64,000 nt of DNA from Epinephelus fuscoguttatus (GCF_011397635.1 NC_064754.1:30050543-30114542), one strand, 5' to 3'. Shown: positions 22,562 through 35,425, counted from the first letter of the stretch. Made by a program: numbers and translations. Notes: generated from the sequence alone by a model not told the origin.

Positions 22562-23110
22562 GTAAGGGTTTCTATTATATTCTACTGTCTCGTTGTCATA
22601 TTCTATTGTTTTTCTTCTTTTTTATTTTATTATATAGTGTTTTCTATTGTGTTCGATAGTACTGTTCGCTTGTTTTATACTATTGTGTTGCCTTTATTGC
22701 TCCATTCTATTGTTTTTCTATTTTATATTATTGCCTTGCTTTTCTACTCTGTTCTTTTCTATTGTGTGGTGGTGTTTTCTGTTTTGTTTTGTTGTGTTGT
22801 TTTTTCTGTTGTGTTGCTTTTTCTGCTGTAAACTTCTCTGTTTGTTTTATTATTATTGCTTTATTATTATTTTGTTCTGTTTGTTTTTCTGTGTTGTTCA
22901 GTTGTGTGTGTGTCTTCATCTTTTCTATTATACTCCACTTTTTTCTGCTCTATTATTTTCCTATGTCCATTTGTTTTTTCTATTCTGGTCAATTTTATTT
23001 TCTTGTATTTTATCTTAATTTAGCACATTGTGTTTGTTACAGTCACGCTGTTATTTTATTCCTGTTTTCCCACTTTGTCAATGCAACATCTCATTGCTTA
23101 TTCATATCTA
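22562..23110. repeat. T-rich degenerate low-complexity tract
   Basis: About 550 bp is strongly biased to T on the + strand with almost no A-rich interruption. It is built of irregular TTTCTATTGTGTTG-like and TTTTCTGTTGTGTTG-like units. Long open frames across it encode only Phe/Leu/Cys/Val-rich low complexity and are not genes. It sits in the first (non-coding) intron of slc26a11. Confidence 0.8.
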
Positions 23111-23739
23111 GTGGAACATTATAGCCTATGGTACCTAAATACATTATAGGACCCAATAAGAGATAAATAAAACACCACACTGTAAGATGAAGCTACTGGT
23201 AACTCACATTAAACTGAGGAATATGTGCAGGAATGTGTCTTTGTCAGGGAGTTTTATGGTTTGTACAAGAGGTGATTGTGCAGAAAAAGTTGTGGGGGTT
23301 ATAAAACGACATCTGGTTAGCGATGCATATGCAGTTACCTGTCATATGACCATCATATGATTATAAAGACCTTAAAGCTCTGAGGAATCTCCGTCCTCAG
23401 GTGATTTAGCAGCTTGCAGGTGAGCTGACTGAAGACTTCTTCTTTTTCTATGACACACAGATCACAGCATGCATCTGAAGATATGGCTTCCACTTTCACA
23501 GAGCACACCTTTGGTATGTCTCCATGAATGCCAGCGGGGAAAGACAAGGCAAACCAAAGACAGAGAAACCAAGCGGCACTCCCAGTCGATGAGTCGCATT
23601 TAAAGTAGAGGAGGAAACTTAATCACTTTGTGTAAGTGGCTTTTGTTCTGTAATCAGCTCACTCATGCACACATTTGAATATGTAAAACATCACTTTAAC
23701 TTAATGCACTTGGTGCTGTCTCTTCATCCTCCTCTCCAG

Positions 23740-23771
23740 GTTCTCCTTCATCACCTCCAATCCTTGGTACG
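23740..23771 (+). other. slc26a11: 5' UTR part of the first coding exon of slc26a11
   Basis: An acceptor CCTCTCCAG ends at 23739, 32 nt before the start codon. It would join the proposed non-coding exon ending at 22561. Inferred from splice consensus. Confidence 0.45.
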
Positions 23772-25450
23772 ATGGACCGGCCTCTGCTGGACCGAGTGTC
23801 AGCACGGGGCTGCTGCTCCTACAGCACCCTAAAGGCCTGGTTGCCGATCCTCTCCTGGCTGCCCAGGTACAAGCTGAAGTGGCTTCAGATGGACCTGCTG
23901 GCAGGCCTCACCGTCGGGCTGACGACTGTACCGCAGGCTCTGGCTTATGCTGAAGTTGCCGGTCTTCCTGTGCAGGTGAATCACGTTCAGCTCTCTCCAG
24001 ATATTTCAGCCGGGCTGTATTTAGTCATCAAGATGCTAAAATCATCTTGTTCCAGTATATTTTATTTGGATCTCCATTTCCTTACACACTGAAAGAATTA
24101 CATGAGCAAAAAAAGAGAAGCAGTGTGCATCCCCTCCCTATGTTTGTCACTTCTGCTCAATTACAGAGTTAAAAATATAGTCACATCCTGTATCATACTG
24201 GTACATTTTTACTGATGCTTTTGTCTTCACTTAAATCATCATCTTTATTTATCTGTTAGTTTATAGACAGAATATTAATCGACAGCTGTTTTGGGAGTCA
24301 ATCAATTGTCATATGTCAAGCACACATTTTCTCAAATGTGAGGACGTGCTGTCTTTCTTCTGTCTTATGCCATTGCAAATTGAATATCTGTTGGTTCTGA
24401 ACTGTTTTTTGGACAAAACAAGACATTTAAAGATGTCAATTTGGGTTCTGGGAAATAATGAGGGTAATTTTCAATGTTTTATCGACCAAATGAATAATCG
24501 ATTAATTGACAAAACTGTCAAATCTCAAGATCCCTTCCAGACATGTTTTAAGACATCTAGAAATACTCTTTAAATTACATTCATTCCAAGAAGACAAACA
24601 CATTTTTGAGTGATGAAAATAAATCTGAAATGTGATCTAAAAGCATCTCTCTCCACAGTATGGACTCTACTCAGCCTTCATGGGGGGGTTCATCTACACC
24701 CTCCTGGGGACCTCTAAGGACGTGACACTGGGTCCCACGGCCATCATGTCCCTCCTGTGTTTCTCCGTGGTCGGGGGGCAGCCACACCGAGCCGTGTTGC
24801 TCAGCCTCCTCTGTGGACTCATCCAAGCTGTAATGGCATTACTGAGATTAGGTAATTAGGGGCTGCTGGGGTCATGCGGAAATCTTGTGATACCAGTTTT
24901 GGGTTTTTTTTTTGTTTGAGTCAACACTCGTGAGCCAAGTGGTAATTACAAAAGGCAGTTTTTAGCAAAATAAAAGTGAGTTTGTTTCACAATGTGACAT
25001 GTTATTTTCACATAAGAGCAATGATATTTTTCTGTAACATCTTCCAGTCTGTGAAATTTAGGATGAGCTCTGTATCAAAACCCTGATATAATAATATAAC
25101 AATATTAAAAATAAATTGTGTAGAAAAGAGAGAGAGATAAATGTTAAGGGACAAACTGCAGAGAGGAAACAGGAGATTAGATTATGAGTGCAGAGGAGCC
25201 ACTTCCTGCCACCACATCTACAACTTCCTCAGCTTAACCACGCACACAGTTTCTGTGAAACCTGTGCATCTGAACCATCAAAGTCAGAGTCACGGCTCTG
25301 TAAATCATTCATGGCCTTGCTTGTCTTCTGCAGGTTTTCTGCTGGACTTCATCTCTTACCCTGTTATAAAAGGCTTCACTTGTGCTGCTGCAGTAACCAT
25401 TGGCTTCGGGCAGGTCAAGGTGAGAGTGAAACACGTGCACACTCTTGTCA

Positions 25451-25502
<52 letters not shown>

Positions 25503-27732
25503 ACAGCAACAGAAACAATGACCCACATCTACAAAACCAGCAGTTCCCAACTCCTGTACTCATTAACAGAAATGTCAAAGATATGTTTGAGGTATTTTAG
25601 AAACAGTGTCTCTTTTAGTTTGTCTGGCAAAAAGCACAATTTTATTTTTCAACCGCAAAATGTCCCACTCAGTCAGACAACTTCTCAACTTTTATACCCC
25701 TAGTATTTCTCAGTGATATTATTGTTACCGCTGCTGTCGCAAAGACAACTGGGTCCTTTCTGTTTTCCTCAGAAACTAGCAACTACCAATGATGCAGGAC
25801 ACAATGCATTTTGTTTTCCATGGTCACTTTGGTTGTTCCTCTATCTGCCATTTCCTCTACTGGGGATAGTAACTGCAAAAAACTTACACTGATACTGTTT
25901 GGTAACTGGGGATTGTGACTTATAGCTACCAGGGAAAACAAAAGTGCTATCCTCTTCCTGTTTTGATTGTACGATGGTTGGTGCACTTCCTTTGTGCCTT
26001 AAATCGAGCTCATACACGGTGGCAGACAGAATTGTATAGTGAAAATGATACTTAGAGGGAACCACTCTGAATGTAGATGGTGTCATTATTCTGCTGCAGT
26101 GGTCCCCAACTGGTGGGTTGCAAGACCTTTCTAAATAGACTGCATGTGACTCGCTAACATGCCAAGTCTGTGGAAAACACACTTTATTTTGAAGTACAGT
26201 GAATTTCCGGCTCAGAGCTTTTATTTTCAAGTGCTGTTTATTGCTGTAGAGTGAGCGACTAAGAGACACCTACTTGACAGAGACAGCAAACTAGCTCGAT
26301 GACATGTTCAAATGCAAGTATGACACTGAATATATTACACTGTGTGGACCTTGAACTAATGCTAAGGAGAAAACTGGACCACCTGGCTGAACCAGTTGGG
26401 AACCACTGTTCTACAGACATTATATTGTGCAAACAACATTTATTTGCTAATGATAATTTAAAGCAAAAATGTATTTCAAACTCTATTTCACCTTTAAATA
26501 CACAAAGGTGTTTCACTGCCAGTCTTACGTGGTCTGAATTGACCAGCAGATTATGATAGCTGATTTTCTGTATAATGGATATTACTGAGTATCAGTCAGT
26601 CACTTTACTGACTTGATGGCTTTTTTCCTCTTGTGCCATTACGTTTTAGCATTTATCTTTATCCTATTAGTTTTGTCCACTGTATACACTGTCCAGGAAG
26701 TTACAAGTTACATACAGAAGGTTCACTTTAATTGGGGCCTTGTGGCATTTTTGCAGGTCTCCCAAACCATTCTGTTTTTATCTACAGCTGCATCGATAGT
26801 TTTAATCTGTAAAGAGTAAAGATTTACTCTCTAGTGCCAAACTATATACAAACTGAAGGAATATAATTTAAGAGCATTTGATTTTATTTGTGTGTGCAAC
26901 TTCATTTTGCAGTTACTGTTTCAATCTAAGAAGCAAACCGAGAGACCAAATCTACAGCTCCTCTCAGTGTCGCTGGTTTTAGCTGATGGCAGTCGTGTTG
27001 TTTCTCTGTCTAGAATATTCTGGGACTCAAGGACGTTCCCCACGAGTTCTTCCTGGAGGTTTACTACACCTTCTACAAGATCCCAGAAGCCAGAATAGGT
27101 GATGTGGTACTGGGTCTGCTTTGTCTCGCTCTGCTGGTCATGTTGTTGTTTATGAAGACCAGTCTGGGCTCTGACGACGCCCCCACCTGCTCCAGAGTCG
27201 CCAGGAAACTAGTGTGGACTGTTGCTATCAGTGAGTACCTGTGTGATGACAGTGTTTTACAAAGTATCCAAAAAATTGATAGCCAATTATAGGTTGTTAA
27301 GATATACTGCAGGTCTATTATTATTTCATTTACAATGAATGAATGGTATTCCAGGATGCATTTATCTTTCATGATTGATGGTGTGCTCTTTGACCATTTC
27401 CGTCATGTCCTCTCTGTCTTGGTCAGTGCGTAATGCTCTGGTGGTCGTGGCTGCATCCTTGGTAGCGTTTTCCTGGAATGCTTACGGTCATCCCGTGTTT
27501 ACAGTCACTGGGGAAACTACCCAGGGGCTCCCGCCATTTAGGCCCCCACCCACCTCGGACACCACAGCCAATGGCACCGTCGTCTCCTTTGGAGAGATTG
27601 TAGAGGTAAGAAGCAGAGAGACGAGGCCAGCTACAGTGAGAAGGCAGTGATGCTATTTGCAGAATGAGTTGCAACTTTCACTTCCCAAAATCTTTCCAAT
27701 TCACAAGAAGAGCAGCTGACTAGACAGTCTGC

Positions 27733-27772
<40 letters not shown>

Positions 27773-30706
27773 TTTGTGCAGGGCTTTGGAGGAGGGCTTG
27801 CTGTGATTCCCCTCATGGGTCTGTTGGAGAGCATTGCTATTGCTAAAGCTTTTGGTGAGTGTTTTTAGCCACGGCAGCAGCATGGCGACTATCCCGATGT
27901 GTTCGTGGGTCCAGACTGAAATATCTTAACAATTGTCAGATGGATTGTCATGAAATTTAGCTCAGACATTCGTATTCTCCAGAGGATAAATCCTGGTTGA
28001 TCCATTTACTTTTCCTGCAGCTCCACAGTGAGACCGACACTTGTGGTTTTGAGTTAAATGTCTCGACAGCCATTACAGACATACATTTCCCTCTCAAAAT
28101 GACCTGTAACAACTGCAATGATCTGAACTTTTCCACCAGCGCCATCATCAGGCCCAAATTTTAATTTGTCCAACACTTTGGTTTATTACAAGATACCCAT
28201 CAGCCCCAGCTGTACCTGCATTTTGTGCTAATTACCAACTAACATTTGGAACATGCTAAACATTATAACTGCTAACCATCAGTATGTTAGCATTGTCACT
28301 GTGAACATGTTAGTATGCTGATGTTAGCATTAGCTCAAAACACCTCTGTTCCAAAGTAAAGCTTCGCTGAGCTGCCGCATGGCTGCCGACTTTGTGTATG
28401 CAAACCCATTTACTGGAACTGTAACTGGAACTTTATAAAAACATGCTATAAAACATGTCATGTTGCACTTCATACTGTTACACATCATACCAGTGTTAGG
28501 TATTTAAGGCAGCTAAAGAATGAGTGTTTCATCAGACTGTTGACTGATTGTAACTCCCTTGTTTCTCCTCAGCCAGTCAGAACGACTACAGAATTGATGC
28601 CAATCAGGAACTGCTGGCAATTGGTGTGACCAACATCATGGGTTCCTTTGTGTCGGCCTACCCTGTCACTGGCAGCTTTGGGAGGTGTGTATGTGCATGT
28701 GGGACAGACAGAGAGACAGCAGCCTAGAGAGCTCAGATGTCTGATATTTACATTGTCATGTTTTCTCCTCACATCCAGGACAGCTGTGAACTCTCAGACT
28801 GGTGTGTGCACTCCAGCTGGAGGGATTGTCACCAGTGAGTCCTGACATTTTCAAATCTCACTGTGTCTCTTCTGCCCTCTTGTGGTGGTCTGTGTTATCA
28901 TCTATCATCCACTCTTCTCTTAGTTCCTTGCTTCCTTTTCCTTCTCTGTCTCCTCTGGTGAGGTGTCTGAGAGCTGTCATGGAGGTCAGAGGTAAGAGTG
29001 TTAAAGGAAACATCCAAAACTGGTTTTAGCAGTACACAGAGGCAGCCCAGCATGTGGACACAAGCAATTTATGGATTTTTTAATCCCATCCCCTCTCCAT
29101 CATGGATATATAAAGAGAAATGCATACAGCATTGGAGGCAGGACTGTGTTCATTCCTATGAGAGTTGCTCAGTGGTGCATGAGGCCAAAAACGTTCAACA
29201 GCTGCGAAAAAAATTACCTGAATGATCGGCGCTGCCTCTGCATCATTGGGCCCACAAAGCAAGCACTCCAGAGACTTTCACTGGCTGAGTCTGCTAGTTG
29301 CGATTTTTCTAACTTGAATGAGAATTGCATTATTCATCAAATGCTCTCCTAGACTTTTAAAATGTTATCGGACGAATGTGTCCAACCCTGACATTTTGTG
29401 AGGGTTGTGATGCTCCAAAAAAAATAAAAAATAAAATAAAATAAAATCCATATTCACAGACGACTCTTTCACAATGCAAGTCTACTAGAAAATCTCTTTT
29501 TGGGCCCATTAGCATCACGTGACAGGCTTGGAAGTTGTATTTCTACTGTTAGGGAACTACGACTTCAGAGCCCAGGCCCACAGGAAGTGTGTTGGGCTTT
29601 GAAGCCAATTTCTTTAGAGGCCAAACAGTAGAATTACAACTTCCTACCCTGCCATGTGATGCCAATGAGCCCAAAATGAGACTTTCTAATAGACTTGCAT
29701 TCTGAGAGACGACTGTGAATCAGTGGATAATTTTTATGAGCATCACAACGCTGCGAAATGATCGTGTAACTTGAAGGGAGCCCTGCCTCAAATGCTGTAT
29801 CCATTTCTCTTTATATTTCCATGTTAAAGCTCAATGCACTTCCTGGAGGCCTGCTTTCCACCAACATACTCTTTGTTTAAGAAACTAAATCCTGGGTCTT
29901 CAACAGGTCTGTGTCTGTGACCCCTATGGGTTCCTCAGAGTTACTGCAGGACAGCTGCCAAATTGTTGTTTGATTTATTTTTTTTTAAAGCGTTTAATTT
30001 TCTCACAAATTTGAAATATGTCTGAAAAAACACATTAACATAAACCCAACATACTATTAGCGGATAAATAGAAGATAAATCAGCCTATATTTAATTTACA
30101 GTACGTAACATTTATGATAGGCTAGCTCTTACCCATGAAAGAAATCCATGATGTGAAAAATTATGTATGCACCATTTAAAGGTATGTTTATACATGGCAC
30201 TTTAGTTTGCCCAAACATTATTGTAGACCCAATTTGATATGCAGCTCAGTTTTATACAGTGCAGTAGAGGGTCCCTGCACACTCACTCTCATTTTCAGCT
30301 AAGGCTTTAAAACATTGAAAACCCCTGAAGTAAAGAAAGAACAGAAGAGACCTTTTAAATCAAACCATGAATAAGTACATCACCCTGACTATGTGATCAT
30401 TGGTTGAAGAGTCAGAGATGAGCAGAAGGATTTGTGTGGGTGTGCTCCAAAAGTTAATTACGACAGCGGTTTGTTGAAAGGCCTCAGATTTGTGTATTTT
30501 AGCTTTTCTGGTTCAATTCAATATCACGCAGGTAAAAAATATTTTTTCTGGGTTTTGTGACCAACATCATATTGTCAGTGAAAATACAAAAAGGGGTTAT
30601 TTTATTATTCATTTTCAAATTTTAAATCATCCACTTGAACATCAGAAAGCAATTCTTCTAATATTTATGTGACTTTCCATTCTCTCTCTCTCGTGTGTGT
30701 GTGTGT

Positions 30707-30753
<47 letters not shown>

Positions 30754-33700
30754 TTCTTGGTTTGGAAATGACTCATGTCTCTCTCTCTGTTTTTCCAGGT
30801 GTGATAGTGTTGCTCTCCCTGGCGTTCCTCATGCCGGCCTTCTTCTATATCCCCAAAGCTTCTCTAGCTGCTGTTATCATCTGTGCGGTAGCTCCCATGT
30901 TTGATTTCCGCATCGTGGCTAAAATGTGGAGGATACGCAGTAGGTGTCCTCTCTATTTCTGTTTTTTTTAACTCAAGTGTGTCTCACATATTTATGTTTG
31001 TTTAACTGTGATCTCATGCTCACGTGTCTCCCACAGAGTTGGACCTGCTGCCTTTTGTTGTGACGTTCCTGATGTGTTTCTGGCAGGTGCAGTACGGCAT
31101 CATAGCAGGTGTAGCTGTATCTGGAGCCCTGCTGCTGTACAATGCAGCAAGACCACAGATAAAGGTACCTTGATATTCTGTACAGGACTGTGTGTGAGGA
31201 GGAGAAATATTCTCAGCCTTTCAATGCCAACTAACAAATGTTGCTTTGTTTGTTTCCTGTAGAGGTACAGTAGGTACTTTTCAAGGATTTAATTGACTTG
31301 AGTGAGCCAAAAACAGACAACAGTTTCTCAGTGTAATTACCATAATATCCACTGATATTACAGTATAAATGATATTAACATTAGTTGATGGTCACGTGGT
31401 GATATTTCGAATGTGGCACAACAGAGTTCAGAGAAATATGATCTTCCGTTTAAAAGATCAGAGTTTGTTATCAGATTTTAGTGTCTTGATCAAGGGCTTT
31501 TTTTTTATTAACATGACATGTTGTTCTGTTGCAAAATGTGTGTTTTATTGTTGATTTAATTGATCACTGGTGCTTCTCATATATTTTATTACTGATTATA
31601 TGTGACGTCGGGTAACCTTGACCGCCACGGAAGGCACCAATAGATAACATTTACTATTCATCGTCGTCCTCCGCTTATCCGGGTCCGGGTCGCGGGGGCA
31701 GCAGCCTCAGCAAGGAAGCCCAGACAGTCCTCTCCCCAGCCACTTCCATCAGCTCTTCCGCGGGAACCCCGAGGCGTTCCCAGGCCAGCCGGGTGATGTA
31801 GTCCCTCCAGCATGTCCTGGGGCGGCCCCGAGGTCTCCTCCCGGTTGGACATGCCCGAAACATCTCCCAAGGGAGGCGTCCGGAAGGCATCCTTACCAGA
31901 TGCCCGAACCACCTCAACTGGCTCCTCTCGATGTGGAGGAGCAGCGGCTCTACTCTGAGTCCCTCCCGAATGTCTGAGCTCCTCACCCTATCCCTAAGGC
32001 TGAGCCCAGCCACCCTGCGGAGGAAACTCATTTCGGCCGCTTGTATTCGCGATCTCATTCTTTCGGTCACTACCCAGAGCTCGTGACCATAGGTGAGGGT
32101 TGGAACGAAGATCGACCGGTAAATCGAGAGCTTCGCTTTCTGGCCAAGCTCCCTTTTCACCACAACGGACCGTTTAAGCGCCCGCATCACTGCTGACGCT
32201 GCCCCAATCCGCCTGTCAATCTCCCGCTCCATCCTACCCTCACTCGTGAACAAGATCCCGAGATACTTAAACTCCTCCACCTGAGGAAGGACCTCCCCCC
32301 TGACCTGGAGTGGGCAATCCACCCTTTTCCGGCTGAGGACCATGGCCTCGGACTTGGAGGTGCTGATTCTCATCCCAGCCGCTTCACACTCGGCTGCGAA
32401 CCGCCCCAGTGAGAGCTGGAGGTCACTGTTCGATGGAGCTAGGAGGACCATGTCATCCGCAAAAAGCAGGGACGAGATTCTCCCATCACTGAACCTGACA
32501 CCCTCCACCACTCGGCTGCGCCTAGAAATTCTGTCCATAAAAGTTATGAACAGAACCGGTGACAAAGGGCAGCCCTGGCGGAGTCCAACCCTCACCGGGA
32601 ACAGGTCCGACTTACTGCCAGCCACGCGAACCAGACTCATGCTCCTTCGGTACAGGGACTGGACGGCCCTTAGCAAGGGGCCACCCACCCCATACTCCCG
32701 GAGCACCCCCCACAGGATGCCCCTGGGGACATGGTCGTAAGCCTTCTCCAAATCCACAAAACACATGTGGACTGGTTGGGCGAACTCCCATGCCCCCTCC
32801 AGCACCCTGGCGAGGGTAAAGAGCTGGTCCACGGTTCCACGTCCGGGACGAAAACCACATTGCTCCTCCTCGATCCGAGGTTCAACTATCGACCGGACCT
32901 TCTTCTCCAGCACCCTGGAGTAGACCTTACCGGGTAGGCTGAGGAGTGTGATCCCCTGTAGTTGGAACACACCCTCTGGTCCCCTTTCTTGAAAATGGGG
33001 ACCACCACCCGTCTGCCACTCCAGAGGCACTGCCCTGATGTCCACGCAATGTTGCAGAGGCGTGTCAGCCAAGACAGCCCTACAACATCCAGAGCCTTGA
33101 GATATCCGGGACGAATCTCATCCACCCGGGCTCCGCCACCTCGGAGTTGTGTCACCACCTCGGCGACTTCTGCCCCAGACATAGCACTCACCGCCCCTGA
33201 GACCCCCGTCTCTGTTTCCTCACTGGAATACGTGTTGGTGGGATTGAGGAGCTCCTCAAAGTATTCCTTCCACCGCCCGACAATGTCCCCAGTTGACGTC
33301 AGCAGCTCCCCGCCCCCACTGTAAACAGTGTGAGCAAGTTGCCGCCTTCCCCCCCTGAGGCGCCGGACGGTTTGCCAGAACCTCTTTGGAGCCGATCGAT
33401 AGTCTTCCTCCATGGCCTCACCGAACTCCTCCCACGCCCGAGTTTTTGCCTCCACGACTGCCGCCGCCGCGCTCCGCTTGGCCCGCCGGTACCCGTCAGC
33501 TGCTTCCGGAGACCCACAGACCAACCATGCCCTGTAGGCCTCCTTCTTCAGCCTGATGGCTCCCCTCACCTCTGGTGTCCACCAGCGGGTTCGGGGATTA
33601 CCGCCGCGACTGGCACCAGCGGCCTTGCGGCCACAGCTCGCAACCGCCGCCTCAACAATGGCAGAGCGGAACAAGGCCCATTCGGACTCAATGTCCCCCT

Positions 33701-35425
33701 CCGCCCTCGGGACGCGGTTGAAGCTCTCCCGGAGGTGGGAGTTGAAGATCATCTGGACAGGTTCTTCCGCCAGGCGTTCCCAGCAGACCCTCACTGTTCG
33801 TTTGGGCCTGCCAGGTCTGCGCGGCGTCTTCCCCCACCATCTGATCCAACTCACCACCAGGTGGTGATCAGTTGACAGCTCTGCTCCTCTCTTCACTTTA
33901 CTATTATTATTATTTTATTGTTAGAGTTATTATTAGAATTCTCAGAAGTGGCACAGCTACTCCCCCACAACAGTTTCTCAATAAATGAACAGTAGCCCTT
34001 CCTCTCTGAAATAGTGGATTTCACTAACTCAAGTAGAATAAGATCAGGAAGTTTGAGGATAGGTGTGAAAGACAAAAAGGCCAAAGGGCTGCTAGAGTGT
34101 GTTGAATACCTTAATATTATGGTATCTAACAGTGCAAGAGTAAAAGGTGGTTTATGTGTTAACAATGTGCTCCTGATGTGTGCAGGTGTCTGATCAAGGT
34201 GCGCTGGTGATGGAGCTGGGCAGTGGACTCAGCTTTCCGGCCACGGAGTATCTCAGCCACATCATACACACTCAGGCTCTGCAGGGTAAGGATTTGTTTG
34301 ATGGTCTATCTTTGTCCAGGGAACATTTAAGGTGTTTTCACATATACTCCTTTTTTAGCAACCAAACTCAGTCTTTTGAAAGTGCACCAAAAAGTGGACC
34401 AACATAAAAAGTACTCAGTTCTTTTTGTGTTCACATTGTCAGTTCATTTGAAAGAGGACTCAGTTCTCTTTCTGGTCAACTTCAGCTCTGACAAGGCCTC
34501 AGTCCTTTCTCTGTTCACACTATGGCCTATACATGATATATATTGATGTAGTTTTGTTTTTACTTTGGTGTGGCAGTGCAGTTATGAAGCTCCTCACTTT
34601 CAGATTAAGTTCAAGTTTGAGGGAAACAGTGTGTTTCTGTGCTGTAGACTGGTGCACTTCCATGTATTCTACATTCCACACCTGAAGACGTGTAGTATCT
34701 TCCGCAGACCAAACTACTCCTGGTCCTGCGTCCTTGCAAGCATTACAGGCTGACGTGGTTTTGTCTATTTTTTAAAGCGTACCAGTGCAATTGCATGTGA
34801 TCTAGAGGGCTAAATATAATGACAAAGAGCAAATTGAACCTGAAGCGCATTATGTTCACAGTGCACAGGTCAAGTGAACCTCACTGTGGACTTGAAGCAA
34901 ACCGTACTGAGTACATATGCGCAAAAAATGCCGAGTCCTGAAAAGCACCAAGAGTAAAAAAAAAAAAAACACCATCACAGTAATGTGTGGTGATCTTTTT
35001 CTTGTATAACCAGCTCCTCTTTCTAGGTTTTTCCTCTCATTTCCTTTCCTTTCTGTCCCCCCTTCATGTGTCTCCCCCAGCGTCTCCTCCGCGGTCAGTG
35101 GTCCTTGATTGCCATCATGTCAGCATCATAGATTTCACAGTCATCAGCGAGTTTCGGGACCTGCTGAGGCAGTTCAAACTACGAGAAGTGCTACTGGTCT
35201 TTGCCAGATTAAAGGTAACTCAGTTCTTAGGACAACACTATACAAAACAAAATATCTGTTCCGCCCTCTGTTTTATCTCTTTCACGCACACTCTCTCTGT
35301 CTTCCTCCCACCTGTAGCCCTCTGTTCTGGAGGTTCTCCTAACAGCTGACCTGCAGGGCTTCAGGTATACACACAGTGTGGAGGCGGCGCTGCAGATGGA
35401 GGCAGAGAGCCTCCTTGATGACTAA
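23772..35425 (+). CDS. slc26a11: SLC26A11 sulfate/anion transporter (SulP-STAS), complete, 13 coding exons
   Basis: Exons: 23772-23975, 24659-24851, 25334-25419, 27014-27230, 27427-27605, 27782-27854, 28573-28684, 28779-28834, 30799-30939, 31037-31164, 34186-34285, 35081-35214, 35318-35425. They total 1731 nt (576 aa; human 606), with all phases matching. The product is a multi-pass sodium-independent sulfate/anion transporter. The SulP core shows DLLAGLTVGLTTVPQALAYA, GTSKDVTLGPTAIMSLL, LLDFISYPVIKGFT, GLLESIAIAKAF, DANQELLAIGVTN and SAYPVTGSFGRTAVN. A cytoplasmic STAS domain (about residues 464-570, SVVLDCHHVSIIDFTVI) closes the protein, which ends SLLDD. A poly(A) signal AATAAA is at 36059-36064. 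Introns carry GT/CA repeats close to splice sites, an hAT MITE and an antisense RTE. It is paired head-to-head with sgsh, which releases the sulfate this carrier can move. Confidence 0.96.
25452..25500. repeat. (CA)n microsatellite next to slc26a11 exon 3 donor
   Basis: About 24 CA units starting 32 bp downstream of the exon 3 donor at 25420. Confidence 0.95.
26097..26408. mobile_element. hAT-type MITE, copy 1 (slc26a11 intron 3)
   Basis: Ends are CAGTGGTCCCCAACTGG and CCAGTTGGGAACCACTG, near-perfect inverted repeats. Flanks TTCTGCTG (26089-26096) and TTCTACAG (26409-26416) look like an old 8-bp duplication with two changes. The interior is about 75% like the copy at 45812-46107 and has no transposase. 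Confidence 0.8.
27736..27768. repeat. (TG)n microsatellite abutting slc26a11 exon 6 acceptor
   Basis: About 16 TG units ending only 13 bp before the exon 6 start at 27782. Confidence 0.95.
29420..29765. mobile_element. Foldback MITE (slc26a11 intron 8)
   Basis: Arms of about 100 bp, 29451-29553 and 29622-29722, are reverse complements with moderate divergence (left CAATGCAAGTCTACTAGAAA, right TTTCTAATAGACTTGCATTC). The loop contains GGGCTTTGAAGCCAATTTC. A half-copy of the family is at 355-540. There is no coding capacity. Confidence 0.75.
30692..30751. repeat. (GT)n microsatellite upstream of slc26a11 exon 9
   Basis: About 29 GT units with one AT interruption, ending 47 bp before the exon 9 start at 30799. 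Confidence 0.95.
31659..33896 (-). mobile_element. RTE-clade (Rex3-like) non-LTR retrotransposon, 5'-truncated
   Basis: The 2.2 kb insertion is antisense to slc26a11 in intron 10. It is flanked by a 9-bp target duplication TTTACTATT at 31650-31658 and 33897-33905. The 5' end starts at the last endonuclease motif ([10 protein letters not shown]) and the 3' end is CCCGGATAAGCGGAGGACGA followed by GATG-type sequence. The sharp duplication and long open frames point to a fairly recent insertion. The family name rests on the remembered GATG tail and 3' end. Confidence 0.85.
31675..33896 (-). pseudogene. Reverse transcriptase of the RTE element, frameshifted and 5'-truncated
   Basis: Two overlapping frames carry one protein. 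The frame 33896-32886 encodes the endonuclease tail and the linker, up to KKGDQRVCSNYRG. The frame 33072-31675 continues with the polymerase, including CFVDLEKAYDHVPRGILW, GLRQGCPLSPVLF and the catalytic FADDMVLLAP, then a C-terminal zinc-knuckle-like and maturase-like tail rich in Arg and Pro. The break coincides with a C run at 32953-32956 (G run on the coding strand) that appears one base short. Lacking a full endonuclease and carrying the frameshift, it cannot be autonomous. Confidence 0.85.

Noticed and set aside
22460-23124. Long Phe/Leu/Cys-rich open frames resembling membrane proteins
   Set aside because: They overlap in several frames within a T-rich low-complexity tract; composition alone explains them.
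26841-27013. Additional slc26a11 exon before exon 4
   Set aside because: An open frame reaches into exon 4, but in a different frame, and the phase-0 join of exon 3 to 27014 gives the conserved protein without it.
32342-33875. Plus-strand open frames of 100-180 codons over the RTE
   Set aside because: Antisense shadows of GC-rich reverse transcriptase coding sequence.
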